DNA of 39,607 nt from CAYMKL01 sp964390805 (lineage in GTDB: Bacteria > Chloroflexota > Anaerolineae > VGOG01). The position numbers and the translations under genes are program-made. The notes beneath the pieces are model-generated. The model searched no databases and had not been told where the DNA came from. It saw nothing but the letters and a program-made list of their open reading frames with translations. Within the stretch, counting starts at the first letter, position 1. Each line of letters starts with the position of its first letter. The stretch spans positions 1 to 39,607 of the forward strand of contig CAYMKL010000059.1 in assembly GCA_964390805.1 (NCBI GenBank), in the 5' to 3' direction. Positions 22,024-30,293 of the stretch are shown here, piece after piece.

Positions 22024-25000
22024 ATGGAGAAACCACTAACCTTTCAAGAAGCTATCCTGCGCCTGAACCAGTTCTGGGCCGACCAGGGTTGCCTCATCTG
22101 GCAGCCTTACAACGTCCAGGTTGGTGCAGGTACGATGAACCCGGCTACCGTGCTCCGCGTTCTGGGACCGGAGCCCTGGAACGTGGCCTACGTCGAGCCT
22201 TCGGTGCGACCTGCCGATGGACGCTATGGCGAGAATCCGAACCGCTGGCAGCAGTGGTATCAATACCAGGTCATCCTCAAGCCCGATCCGGGCAACCCCC
22301 AGGAAATCTACCTGGACAGCCTGGAGGCCCTGGGCATCAACCGCCGCCAGCACGACATTCGCTTCGTGGAGGATAACTGGGCATCGCCAGCCCTGGGAGC
22401 CTGGGGCCTGGGGTGGGAGGTCTGGCTCGACGGGCAGGAGATCACCCAGTTCACCTACTTCCAACAGGCCGGAGGCTTCGCCCTCGACCCCGTCGCAGTG
22501 GAGATCACTTATGGCTTAGAGCGCATCATGCTCCCATTGCAGGGGGTTCATGGCTTTACCGAAATCGAATGGCTCAATGATCTCACCTACGGCGACGTCC
22601 TTCTCAAAAGTGAGATTGAACACTGTATCTACAACTTTGAGCAGGCTGACGTAGAGAGGCTGACCCAGCTTTACAATCTGTACGAGGCCGAGGCCCAGAA
22701 TGCCCTGGAGAGGGGGCTGGTGATCCCGGCCCACGACTATGTGCTCAAATGCTCTCATACCTTCAACGTGCTGGATGCCCGCGGCGCTGTTGGCGTCACT
22801 GAGCGGGCCAGGTACTTTGCCAGGATGCGGGATATCGCCCGAGCCGTGTCTGAGGCGTATGTGAAGCAACGGGAGGCGATGGGGTTTCCACTACTCAAGC
22901 GCCCTAGCGTCGTAGCGGCTCAGCGTCGCAGCGAAGGGATTGCTCAGGTAGTCGAGGGCCTGGACGCTAAGACGCCTAGATGCCTAGACGCCGTTCTGGA
23001 AATTGGGACCGAGGAGTTGCCTGCCGGCGATCTTGACTCTGCCATTGCCCAACTGGAGAATCGCATATCCAAGCTGTTGGCCGAAACGCGGTTGGAGCAC
23101 GGCGAGATTCGGGTGACGGGCACGGCGCGGCGATTGGTCATCTACATCGAGCACTTGGCTGATAGACAGAGCGACGAAGAGGGGTGGGTTAAGGGACCGC
23201 CGGCGAAGGTGGCCTTCGACAAAGAGGGGCAACCCACTAGAGCGGCTGAGGGCTTTGCCAGGAGCCAAGGAGTGGCTGTTGACAGTCTGGAGGTTCGCGA
23301 ACTGGACGGCGGTAAGTACGTTGTCGCTGTCAGGATGGAGAAGGGGCAGCCAGCGGCCGAGGTGCTGGCCGCCCTCTTGCCCGACCTGATCTCCAGCCTG
23401 CGCTTTTCCCTCTCCATGCGCTGGAACGCCACCAACGTAGCCTTTTCTCGCCCCATCCGTTGGATCGTGGCTCTCCTGGACGACAGCGTCATCCCCTTCG
23501 AGTACGCGGGCGTGAAGAGCGGCCGCACTTCGCGAGGACTCAGGCCCCTGCGCTCGCCCGAGATCGTGATCCAGAGGGCTGATGACTACCTCGCCTTCAT
23601 GGAAGCCAACAGCATCGTGGTTGACGTGGCAAAGCGGCGTCTTATGATGTGCGAGCAGGTGGATAAGCTGGCCGCCGAGGTGGGCGGGCAAATTCCCGAC
23701 GATCCGGCCCTCCTAGACGAGGTGACCAATCTAGTGGAGTATCCTACTGCACTATTGGGTTCCTTTGAGCCAGATTATCTGAAGCTGCCCAAGGAAGTCC
23801 TCGTCACGGTGATGAAGAAACATCAGCGCTACTTTTCCGTGGTGAAAGATGGAGAGCTCCTGCCGTATTTTATCGCTGTGCGCAACGGAGACGACGAGCA
23901 CCTGGACATCGTGCAACACGGCAACGAGGAAGTACTTCGGGCTCGCTTCGCCGATGCCGACTTCTTCTACCAGGCCGATACGAAAAAGCCGTTAGAAGAG
24001 TTTTTGCCTCGCCTGGACACTTTAACCTTTCAGGAGCAGTTGGGTTCCGTCCTGGACAAGGCCAAGAGGTTGGAGCAATTGGCTCCCCGCTTGAGTGCCA
24101 TGCTTGGCCTTTCGGAAGCAGAGATAGCAACGGCCAGGCGAGCCGCTCATCTCTGCAAGGCGGATTTGGCCACCCAGATGGTGGTGGAGTTGACCTCGCT
24201 TCAGGGTGCAATGGGGCAAGAGTACGCCTTGCGCTCTGGGGAGGATCCTGTCGTGGCCCAGACCATCTTCGAGCACTACCTGCCCCGCTTCGCCGGTGAT
24301 CGGCTACCTGAAACCCTGCCCGGCATCGTCGTGGAGCTGGCCGACCGGCTGGATAGCCTGGCGGGCCTCTTCTCAGTCGGTCTGAAACCGAGCGGCTCCG
24401 CCGATCCCTATGGTCTGCGGCGAGCGGCCTTGGGCATGGTGCAAGTTCTGACTGGGTCGGGTATCTCCTTCGACCTGCGAGAGGGCTTGCGCCAGGCAGC
24501 GGGCCTGCTCCCCGTGTCCGCTGATGAGGTAGCCCAAGGTGAGACGCTGGCCTTCATCGTACAACGCTTGCGAGTTTGGCTTCTGGAACAGTCCTTCCGT
24601 TACGACCTGGTGGACGCAGTGCTGGCCCAGCGTGGCCATGATCCTTACCTGGCCTATCAGACTGTACAAGAGTTCGTTCCCTGGGTGTTGAGCGACGATT
24701 GGATGGATCTACTCAACGCATACGCCCGTTGTGTGCGCATCGTGCGGAGCTTCGAGACCGAGTTTGAGCTGCGACCGGACCAGTTCGTCGAGCCCTCCAC
24801 CCAACGTCTCCACGAGGCTTATGTGGCCTGCCGAGAGCAAGTAGGCGCCCAAAGCAGCATTGACCAGTTGTTCACCGCCTTCAAGCCGATGGTGGAGCCC
24901 GTCACTGCCTTCTTTGACGACGTGCTGGTCATGGCTGAGGACGAGGCGCTTCGGGAGAACCGCCTGGCCCTCTTGCAGCGCATCGCCGCCTTGACAGAGG

Positions 25001-25035
25001 GGATCGTGGATTTGACCAGGGTGGAGGGATTCTAG
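22024..25035 (+). CDS. glyQS: Glycyl-tRNA synthetase, fused alpha and beta chains
   Basis: A 1003-residue single chain joining the alpha subunit (~1-290, catalytic: LNQFWADQGCLIWQPYNVQV, PADGRYGENPNRWQ) to the beta subunit (from ~320: EIGTEELPAGDLDSAI). It attaches glycine to tRNA-Gly in the cytosol. The beta part includes an HD-like helical region and a C-terminal anticodon-binding domain ending with FFDDVLVMAEDEALRENRL. Most bacteria encode these as two genes; fused forms occur in a few lineages such as Chlamydia. The linker (~291-320) is poorly conserved, with a small DNA duplication (GACGCCTAGATGCCTAGACGCC). The ATG at 22024 follows GAGGGA. The open frame continues 16 codons upstream into the retropepsin gene without family similarity. 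Confidence 0.93.
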   Translation: MEKPLTFQEAILRLNQFWADQGCLIWQPYNVQVGAGTMNPATVLRVLGPEPWNVAYVEPSVRPADGRYGENPNRWQQWYQYQVILKPDPGNPQEIYLDSLEALGINRRQHDIRFVEDNWASPALGAWGLGWEVWLDGQEITQFTYFQQAGGFALDPVAVEITYGLERIMLPLQGVHGFTEIEWLNDLTYGDVLLKSEIEHCIYNFEQADVERLTQLYNLYEAEAQNALERGLVIPAHDYVLKCSHTFNVLDARGAVGVTERARYFARMRDIARAVSEAYVKQREAMGFPLLKRPSVVAAQRRSEGIAQVVEGLDAKTPRCLDAVLEIGTEELPAGDLDSAIAQLENRISKLLAETRLEHGEIRVTGTARRLVIYIEHLADRQSDEEGWVKGPPAKVAFDKEGQPTRAAEGFARSQGVAVDSLEVRELDGGKYVVAVRMEKGQPAAEVLAALLPDLISSLRFSLSMRWNATNVAFSRPIRWIVALLDDSVIPFEYAGVKSGRTSRGLRPLRSPEIVIQRADDYLAFMEANSIVVDVAKRRLMMCEQVDKLAAEVGGQIPDDPALLDEVTNLVEYPTALLGSFEPDYLKLPKEVLVTVMKKHQRYFSVVKDGELLPYFIAVRNGDDEHLDIVQHGNEEVLRARFADADFFYQADTKKPLEEFLPRLDTLTFQEQLGSVLDKAKRLEQLAPRLSAMLGLSEAEIATARRAAHLCKADLATQMVVELTSLQGAMGQEYALRSGEDPVVAQTIFEHYLPRFAGDRLPETLPGIVVELADRLDSLAGLFSVGLKPSGSADPYGLRRAALGMVQVLTGSGISFDLREGLRQAAGLLPVSADEVAQGETLAFIVQRLRVWLLEQSFRYDLVDAVLAQRGHDPYLAYQTVQEFVPWVLSDDWMDLLNAYARCVRIVRSFETEFELRPDQFVEPSTQRLHEAYVACREQVGAQSSIDQLFTAFKPMVEPVTAFFDDVLVMAEDEALRENRLALLQRIAALTEGIVDLTRVEGF

Positions 25036-25037
25036 CC

Positions 25038-25066
25038 TTGCCAAAATTGGCCGATGGGGATATAAT
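25038..25066 (+). promoter_or_regulatory. Promoter of the Doc toxin-antitoxin module
   Basis: TTGCCA (25038-25043), a 17-bp spacer and TATAAT (25061-25066), beginning three bases after the synthetase stop. The predicted start of transcription is only ~12 nt before the antitoxin ATG, with AGGAGG between. Confidence 0.8.
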
Positions 25067-25084
25067 TCAGGCCAGGAGGTAGCG

Positions 25085-25303
25085 ATGACCAGTGTGGTGG
25101 TGGAACGGGAGAAGTTCTTGGATATGATGCAAGAATGGATGAGCATCCCTGGTGTCACTGAGAAGGGGAAGTTGGAGGTTCTCTTTTTGCAGGGTGAGGT
25201 GGTTATTCGTCCTCACGACCCTCAGCGACGAGAGTTGAATGCCTGGCTAGATGACGCGATAGAGCGACACGGCGATGTGCTGGAGCGACTGGCCAACTCC
25301 TAG
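25085..25303 (+). CDS. Putative antitoxin of the Doc module
   Basis: A 72-residue acidic protein placed immediately before a Doc-type toxin gene with a 9-bp gap, under a strong promoter and with its own ribosome binding site. I do not recognise the family: it is not an obvious Phd, since the usual N-terminal DNA-binding fold is not visible in the sequence. The N-terminus (VVVEREKFLDMMQEWMSI) and a short strand segment (VLFLQGEVVIRPHD) suggest a small mixed fold, and the C-terminal helix (LNAWLDDAIERHGDVLERLA) could cover the toxin. The antitoxin role is inferred from position only. Confidence 0.6.
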   Translation: MTSVVVEREKFLDMMQEWMSIPGVTEKGKLEVLFLQGEVVIRPHDPQRRELNAWLDDAIERHGDVLERLANS

Positions 25304-25312
25304 GGGGCTGGA

Positions 25313-25693
25313 GTGCAACACCTCACCATTGACGAAATCTTCGCCATCCACGACCGGGCTATTCGGGAATACGGGGGCTCGCCAGAGCTACTTAACCTGG
25401 GCCGATTAGAGGCCACACTGGCTGCTCCTCGTCAGACAATGTTCGGCGAGGAGCTTTATCCCGATGTCCTTTCAAAAGCAGCCATCCTGTTCTACCTGCT
25501 GATCAAGAACCATCCCTTTCTTGATGGCAACAAACGAACAGCTTTTCTCGGCCTGATGCGTTTTCTCAATATCAACGGCTACGCCCTAAATGCCACCAAC
25601 GACGAACTCTATCAATTTACCATTGACGTGGCCTCCTCCGTCGTGGGCAAGGAGGAGGCTGAGATATGGATCAGGGCAAGGCAATCAGATTGA
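25313..25693 (+). CDS. doc: Doc-type Fic-domain toxin
   Basis: A 126-residue Fic/Doc protein. The motif HPFLDGNKR near residues 62-70 is of the HXFX(D/N)(A/G)NKR type, typical of Doc toxins. Doc phosphorylates elongation factor Tu and so blocks translation. The upstream TIDEIFAIHDRAIREYGGSPELLNLGRLEATLAAP is the usual Doc N-terminus. The GTG start at 25313 follows GGGGGCTGG, a weak site, so translation may be coupled to the antitoxin. The length agrees with the family and no disabling mutation is seen, so it is probably active. Confidence 0.88.
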   Translation: MQHLTIDEIFAIHDRAIREYGGSPELLNLGRLEATLAAPRQTMFGEELYPDVLSKAAILFYLLIKNHPFLDGNKRTAFLGLMRFLNINGYALNATNDELYQFTIDVASSVVGKEEAEIWIRARQSD

Positions 25694-25729
25694 ACCCATG
25701 ATCCACTATGGTTAACAAGGAGACGTAGG

Positions 25730-26020
25730 ATGCCGACAATAACCATTGACAATATTAGGGACTGGCCACCAGAAAGATTTGAGGCAGCACTGCGCGAAGC
25801 GATGGGGAGCACATCGCCGGTTGATGCTCTCATTGCCACAGTTGAACGGCTTACGCGCTACGAGGACAAGTTTGGGATGAAGACCCCGGAATTCTATGAG
25901 AAATTCATGCAGGGCGAGATGGGAGACGCCAAGGACTATATTGCCTGGGCTGGCACCTACGAGATTTTCCAGCATCAACAAGATGTCTTACGAGAAATAG
26001 ACGCCAGGCTCTATCCGTAG
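25730..26020 (+). CDS. Small orphan antitoxin-like protein
   Basis: A 96-residue protein. The C-terminal pattern RYEDKFGMKTPEFYEKFMQGEMGDAKDYIAWAGTYEIFQ resembles small proteins commonly found before DUF6516/TumE-type toxin genes, but no such toxin gene follows here; the next gene is ppdK. AGGAGACG precedes the ATG. It could be a remnant of a toxin-antitoxin pair or a stand-alone regulator. This identification rests on memory of the family pattern and is tentative. Confidence 0.5.
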   Translation: MPTITIDNIRDWPPERFEAALREAMGSTSPVDALIATVERLTRYEDKFGMKTPEFYEKFMQGEMGDAKDYIAWAGTYEIFQHQQDVLREIDARLYP

Positions 26021-26061
26021 CCGGCGCACTAATAAACCAATCTGAGGAGGTTTCAATAACA

Positions 26062-28863
26062 ATGACAAAGAAGTGGGTCTATCTGTTTGAAGAAGGCAAC
26101 AGGGACATGCGCGATCTCTTGGGTGGGAAGGGGGCAAATCTGGCCGAGATGACGAACGTCGGATTGCCCGTCCCGCCAGGGTTCACCGTCACCACCGAGG
26201 CCTGTAATGCCTATTTCGACGCTGGTGAGCAGTTCCCCGAAGGGCTGTGGGACCAGGTGCTCGAGGCGACGAAAGAGGTTGAAAAGCAGACTGGGAAAAA
26301 GCTCGGCGATCCGGCCAATCCGTTGTTGGTCTCCTGCCGCTCTGGAGCACGGGTCTCCATGCCTGGCATGATGGACACCGTGCTCAACATCGGCCTGAAT
26401 GCTGAGACGCTCAAGGGCATGGTCGAGTTGACCGGCAACGATCGCTTCGCCTGGGATGCCTACCGCCGCCTGGTGCAGATGTTCGGCGATATCGTAAAGG
26501 AGGTGGACCGTCACAAGTTCGAAGCCATCCTGGACGAGTACAAAGCCAAGACCGAGGGTGGTAAGGACACCGACCTGACCACCGACATGCTCAAGGACGT
26601 GGTCAAGGACTTCAAGGCGCTGTACAAGAAAGAACTGGGCGAGGATTTTCCCGACGATCCCTACGAGCAGATGCGCCAGGCCATTGCTGCCGTTTTCGAC
26701 TCCTGGTTCGGCGCACCGGCCATGTCCTATCGCAACGCCGAGGGCCTGGCCCACGACTGGGGCACCGGCGTCAATGTTCAAACCGTGGTCTTTGGCAACA
26801 TGGGCGAGGACAGCGGCACCGGCGTGGCCTTTACCCGCGACCCATCTACCGGCGAAAACGAGCTCTACGGTGAGTATCTGCTGAACGCCCAGGGCGAGGA
26901 CGTGGTGGCAGGCATCCGCACTCCCCACAAGATTGCCGAAATGGAGGAAGAACTCCCCGAAAACTATAAGCAGTTCTTGGAGATTTGCGATCTCCTGGAG
27001 CACCACTACCGTGATGTGCAGGACGTGGAGTTCACCATTGAGCGGGGCAAGCTGTGGATGCTCCAGACCCGTACCGGCAAGCGTACTGCAGCGGCGGCAG
27101 TAAAGATCGCCGTGGACATGGTCAGCGAGGGCTTGATCACCAGGGAAGAAGCTCTGATGCGCGTCACTCCAGGTCAGGTGGACCAGTTCTTGCATCCCCG
27201 ATTTGATCCGGAAGCGATACGGGAGGCCAAGGACGCGGGCAAGCTGCTGGCCATGGGACTAAACGCCTCCCCAGGCGCAGCCACCGGAATGGCCGTCTTC
27301 GATGCCGATACGGCTGGGAAGTGGGGCACGCCGGAGTTCCCAGTAGAAGAAGCAGAGGCTCAGCTTCGTACCCTCATCGGTGAGGAGAGGGCAAAACAAT
27401 TGGGTTCAGAGGCTTTTCAGGAGATCAAAGATGAGAGAGGAAACACACGAGCGCTCAAAATCAAAGTGATTCTGGTCCGCCCGGAGACCAACCCCGACGA
27501 TGTGCATGGCATGGTGCAGGCCCAGGGCATCCTGACCCAGCACGGGGGCATGACCTCGCACGCTGCTGTCGTAGCTCGCGGCTGGGGTAAGCCCTGCGTG
27601 GCTGGCTGCGAGGCTATCAAGATTGACCTGGCCGCTCGCAAGTTCAGCGTAAGTGGCAAGGAGATCGAAGAGGGGGATTTCATCTCCGTCAACGGCGCTG
27701 CTGGCGAGGTATTTGAAGGTTCCATTGCTACCATCCTACCTCGTTTTGAGGAAGAACACGATCTAGTCACGCTGCTCGGCTGGGCCGATGAGGTCCGCAA
27801 GCTGGGTGTGTGGACCAACGCCGATAATCCTCAGGATGCTGCCCGCGCTCGTGGCTTCGGAGCCGAGGGCATCGGGCTGTGCCGCACCGAGCACATGTTC
27901 TTCGAGGAGGAACGGCGGCCCACGGTGGTTAAAATGATCATGGCCGAGACCGATGAGGAGCGCCAGGAGGCCCTGGACGGGCTACTGCCCTTCCAGCGGG
28001 AGGACTTCGAGGGCATCTTCCGAGCTATGGACGGCTATCCAGTCATCATTCGACTGATTGACCCTCCCATGCACGAGTTCTTGCTCCCGCGCGAGGATCT
28101 GATCGAGGAAGTCACCCGTCTGCGCTGCACCGGCGAGGACCCGGAGAAGCTGGCCAATCTAGAGGAAATGCTGGCTGTGGTCAAAGCCATGTGGGAGGTC
28201 AACCCGATGCTGGGGTTGCGTGGCTGCCGGGCGGGGATTATGTACCAGGGACTCACTGAGATGCAGACGCGGGCCATCATGGAGGCGGCCTGCAACGTGG
28301 CCCAAGAAGGCGTGGACGTGCATCCAGAGATCATGATCCCGCTGACAGCCGACGTGAACGAGCTGCGCATCGAACGGGAGAAGCTGGAGAAGGTGGCCAA
28401 AGATGTGATGGCCGAGAAGGGCATCGAGGTGGACAGCAAGATCGGCACCATGATCGAGATACCGCGGGCGGCCATCACCGCCGACAAAGTTGCTGAGTAC
28501 GCCGATTTCTTCTCCTTTGGCACCAACGACCTGACCCAGATGACCTACGGCATTTCCCGCGACGACGCCGAGGGCAAGTTCCTGCTGGACTACGTGGATC
28601 GCAAGATCCTGCCTCACAACCCCTTCGAGGTGCTGGACCGGGACGGCGTGGGCGTGCTGATGAAGATGTGTGTGGAGAAAGGCCGCACCACGAAGCCCGA
28701 TCTGGAAGTCGGCATCTGTGGGGAGCACGGCGGCGAGCCCAGCAGCGTGGAGTTCTGCCACATCATCGGCCTCAACTACGTCTCCTGTTCGCCCTTCCGC
28801 GTGCCCATCGCCCGGCTGGCGGCAGCCCAGGCAGCGCTACAGCACGAGTACGGACGTAAGTAG
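26062..28863 (+). CDS. ppdK: Pyruvate, phosphate dikinase
   Basis: PPDK, 933 residues. It interconverts pyruvate, ATP and phosphate with phosphoenolpyruvate, AMP and pyrophosphate, in gluconeogenesis or, reversed, in glycolysis. The N-terminal ATP-grasp part contains LLGGKGANLAEM and SCRSGARVSMPGMMDT. The swinging-domain histidine is H500 in GGMTSHAAVVARG. The C-terminal PEP/pyruvate barrel includes GICGEHGGEPSSVEF and YVSCSPFRVPIARLAAA with the conserved cysteine. The ATG at 26062 follows GAGGAGG with an 11-nt spacer. The leader ATAAACCAATCTGAGGAGG resembles the one before the SCP2 gene. A strong terminator follows. Confidence 0.95.
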   Translation: MTKKWVYLFEEGNRDMRDLLGGKGANLAEMTNVGLPVPPGFTVTTEACNAYFDAGEQFPEGLWDQVLEATKEVEKQTGKKLGDPANPLLVSCRSGARVSMPGMMDTVLNIGLNAETLKGMVELTGNDRFAWDAYRRLVQMFGDIVKEVDRHKFEAILDEYKAKTEGGKDTDLTTDMLKDVVKDFKALYKKELGEDFPDDPYEQMRQAIAAVFDSWFGAPAMSYRNAEGLAHDWGTGVNVQTVVFGNMGEDSGTGVAFTRDPSTGENELYGEYLLNAQGEDVVAGIRTPHKIAEMEEELPENYKQFLEICDLLEHHYRDVQDVEFTIERGKLWMLQTRTGKRTAAAAVKIAVDMVSEGLITREEALMRVTPGQVDQFLHPRFDPEAIREAKDAGKLLAMGLNASPGAATGMAVFDADTAGKWGTPEFPVEEAEAQLRTLIGEERAKQLGSEAFQEIKDERGNTRALKIKVILVRPETNPDDVHGMVQAQGILTQHGGMTSHAAVVARGWGKPCVAGCEAIKIDLAARKFSVSGKEIEEGDFISVNGAAGEVFEGSIATILPRFEEEHDLVTLLGWADEVRKLGVWTNADNPQDAARARGFGAEGIGLCRTEHMFFEEERRPTVVKMIMAETDEERQEALDGLLPFQREDFEGIFRAMDGYPVIIRLIDPPMHEFLLPREDLIEEVTRLRCTGEDPEKLANLEEMLAVVKAMWEVNPMLGLRGCRAGIMYQGLTEMQTRAIMEAACNVAQEGVDVHPEIMIPLTADVNELRIEREKLEKVAKDVMAEKGIEVDSKIGTMIEIPRAAITADKVAEYADFFSFGTNDLTQMTYGISRDDAEGKFLLDYVDRKILPHNPFEVLDRDGVGVLMKMCVEKGRTTKPDLEVGICGEHGGEPSSVEFCHIIGLNYVSCSPFRVPIARLAAAQAALQHEYGRK

Positions 28864-28905
28864 GGACAGTTTCGGGCCCCGAATTGTTGGAACAAAGATC
28901 AGACA

Positions 28906-28948
28906 GGTGGCAGCCCTCGTCAACGTGGGGGCTGCCACCGTTTTATTT
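28906..28948 (+). terminator. Rho-independent terminator after ppdK
   Basis: A perfect 11-bp stem (GGTGGCAGCCC/GGGCTGCCACC, 12-nt loop) is followed by GTTTTATTT. Confidence 0.92.
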
Positions 28949-28957
28949 GATGTCAGT

Positions 28958-28986
28958 TTGCTTTAGCACGTTGTTTGTGATAGAAT
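28958..28986 (+). promoter_or_regulatory. Promoter of the HEPN pair
   Basis: TTGCTT (28958-28963), a 17-bp spacer and TAGAAT (28981-28986), 37 bp before the first gene. Confidence 0.65.
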
Positions 28987-29023
28987 ATCAGTACCAATTG
29001 CTCAACCAAGGGGAGGTAATCCA

Positions 29024-29434
29024 ATGGACAGAAGATATGAGAATCCCCCCATTGAGGTGACGAGAATCTGGCAAGAGACGGGTGCTCCTGCTGCTCGCCC
29101 CTACGACTTTGAGCCCCGATCGCTTGAACGACTCTACACTTTTAGAAGGCGGGCAGAGGTTTCGCGGTTTCTTGAGAATCATACGTTTCTTGTCCCGGTA
29201 CTATTGGAGGCCTACAGCGAGATCAAGAATTATTTCGGGCTATACTCGCAGGTCTTTCTTGAAGTCGTCAACGATCCGGAAGTTCAGGGGTTAGTTGAAC
29301 TGTTCGGCTATATTGCGACCAGACTGACTCCTGAGGAAGCAGGGAGACGGCTCCACAGATTCGATCGTGGTTGGTTCTTGAATCAACTTCCTCACGTTAG
29401 CGGATTACTCAACTTCGATGTGGAGTTCCTATGA
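29024..29434 (+). CDS. Uncharacterised protein paired with a HEPN protein
   Basis: A 136-residue protein with no domain I can name with certainty. The middle (AEVSRFLENHTFLVPVLLEAYSEIKNYFG) and the end (AGRRLHRFDRGWFLNQLPHVSGLLNFDVEFL) fit a pattern I have seen in small proteins of cyanobacteria and Chloroflexota next to HEPN genes. No signal peptide or membrane helix is evident. The last bases overlap the HEPN start codon (ATGA), and GGGGAGG lies before the ATG at 29024. As a unit with its own promoter after a strong terminator, it behaves like a two-gene toxin-antitoxin cassette, but which gene would be the toxin is unknown. Confidence 0.6.
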   Translation: MDRRYENPPIEVTRIWQETGAPAARPYDFEPRSLERLYTFRRRAEVSRFLENHTFLVPVLLEAYSEIKNYFGLYSQVFLEVVNDPEVQGLVELFGYIATRLTPEEAGRRLHRFDRGWFLNQLPHVSGLLNFDVEFL

Positions 29435-29808
29435 CTTTCTCCTGGGTTGACTACTTGATCGTAGCAGAGCATCTCATGGAGCACAGCATCGCAAGCGGCT
29501 ATGCGGAGGGATGTCTGCGATCAGCTGTCAGTCGAGCCTACTATGCGGCACTCAACACGACGCGGAACCTTCTGTGTGATCAATGGGGAATCGAAGTGCC
29601 TGACACCGCGGAGATTCATCGGTTTGTTCCCCAATGGTTTATGGATGAGGAAAATCCAGACCAGCAGGAGATCGGCATACTCTTGGATCGCCTTCGCGAC
29701 CGGCGAAGAAGGGCAGATTACGCTGATGAAATCACAAAGGTGTCTTCGCTAGCAGCCAGGTCGCTGGCGGATGCGCAAATCGTGATTGATCGTGTCTTAA
29801 CCTTGTGA
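29431..29808 (+). CDS. HEPN-domain protein
   Basis: A 125-residue all-helical HEPN-like protein. The signature SAVSRAYYAALNTTRNLL is the typical first helix region, and LRDRRRRADYAD the second. The canonical RX4-6H ribonuclease motif is not seen, so RNase activity is doubtful; the protein may instead be a binding or inhibitory partner. The start overlaps the previous gene by four bases. HEPN proteins commonly act in toxin-antitoxin, abortive infection or RNA-processing systems. Confidence 0.8.
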   Translation: MTFSWVDYLIVAEHLMEHSIASGYAEGCLRSAVSRAYYAALNTTRNLLCDQWGIEVPDTAEIHRFVPQWFMDEENPDQQEIGILLDRLRDRRRRADYADEITKVSSLAARSLADAQIVIDRVLTL

Positions 29809-29919
29809 ACTCATGGCCAATTCCGCTACGGAAACGTCGTTGCTCCAATGCCACAACAAGGGCTGGCAGACTGATTCGATACGATGATTTGGGCGACAGA
29901 ATAACCAGGGAAGTGAGTC

Positions 29920-30282
29920 ATGAGCGAAATTTATCTGGAACCTACTATCGCAAACATCAAGCACCCAGAACGCCAGCAAGAGCTTTCGTTTCTGGTGGAT
30001 ACCGGAGCTACCAGAGCCTGGGTGTCGAAAGAGATAGCTGAGGCTGTTGGGATAGAGCCGGTTGGAACTGTGCCTCTGGAGTTGGCGGATGGCAGCATCA
30101 CAGAACGTCCCTATGGGTTTTGTCTCTTTGCTTATAACGGAGAGATTGCGGCTGGGAACGTGGTCATTGGTCCGCCCAGGTGTGAACCGCTTGTCGGCAC
30201 CCACGTCCTGCAGGATTTCCGACTGATCGTTGATCTGGAGCGGCACGAAGTGACCCGCGGCCGGGCGATGCGGGCAAAGTGA
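29920..30282 (+). CDS. Retropepsin-like aspartic protease-fold protein (2)
   Basis: A 120-residue protein with LSFLVDTGATRAWVSKEIA (active-site DTGA) and a C-terminal VGTHVLQDFRLIVD that fits the retropepsin-like fold. It is a second member of the type found at 21572. The distance from the HEPN gene is 111 bp. Its stop overlaps an in-frame GTG of dnaG (GTGA), so it may be cotranscribed with dnaG. Function unknown; protease activity would require dimerisation. Confidence 0.75.
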   Translation: MSEIYLEPTIANIKHPERQQELSFLVDTGATRAWVSKEIAEAVGIEPVGTVPLELADGSITERPYGFCLFAYNGEIAAGNVVIGPPRCEPLVGTHVLQDFRLIVDLERHEVTRGRAMRAK

Positions 30283-30293
30283 GAGAACACACA

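Noticed and set aside
26053..27195. 380-codon minus-strand frame opposite ppdK
   Set aside because: Antisense shadow of pyruvate phosphate dikinase.
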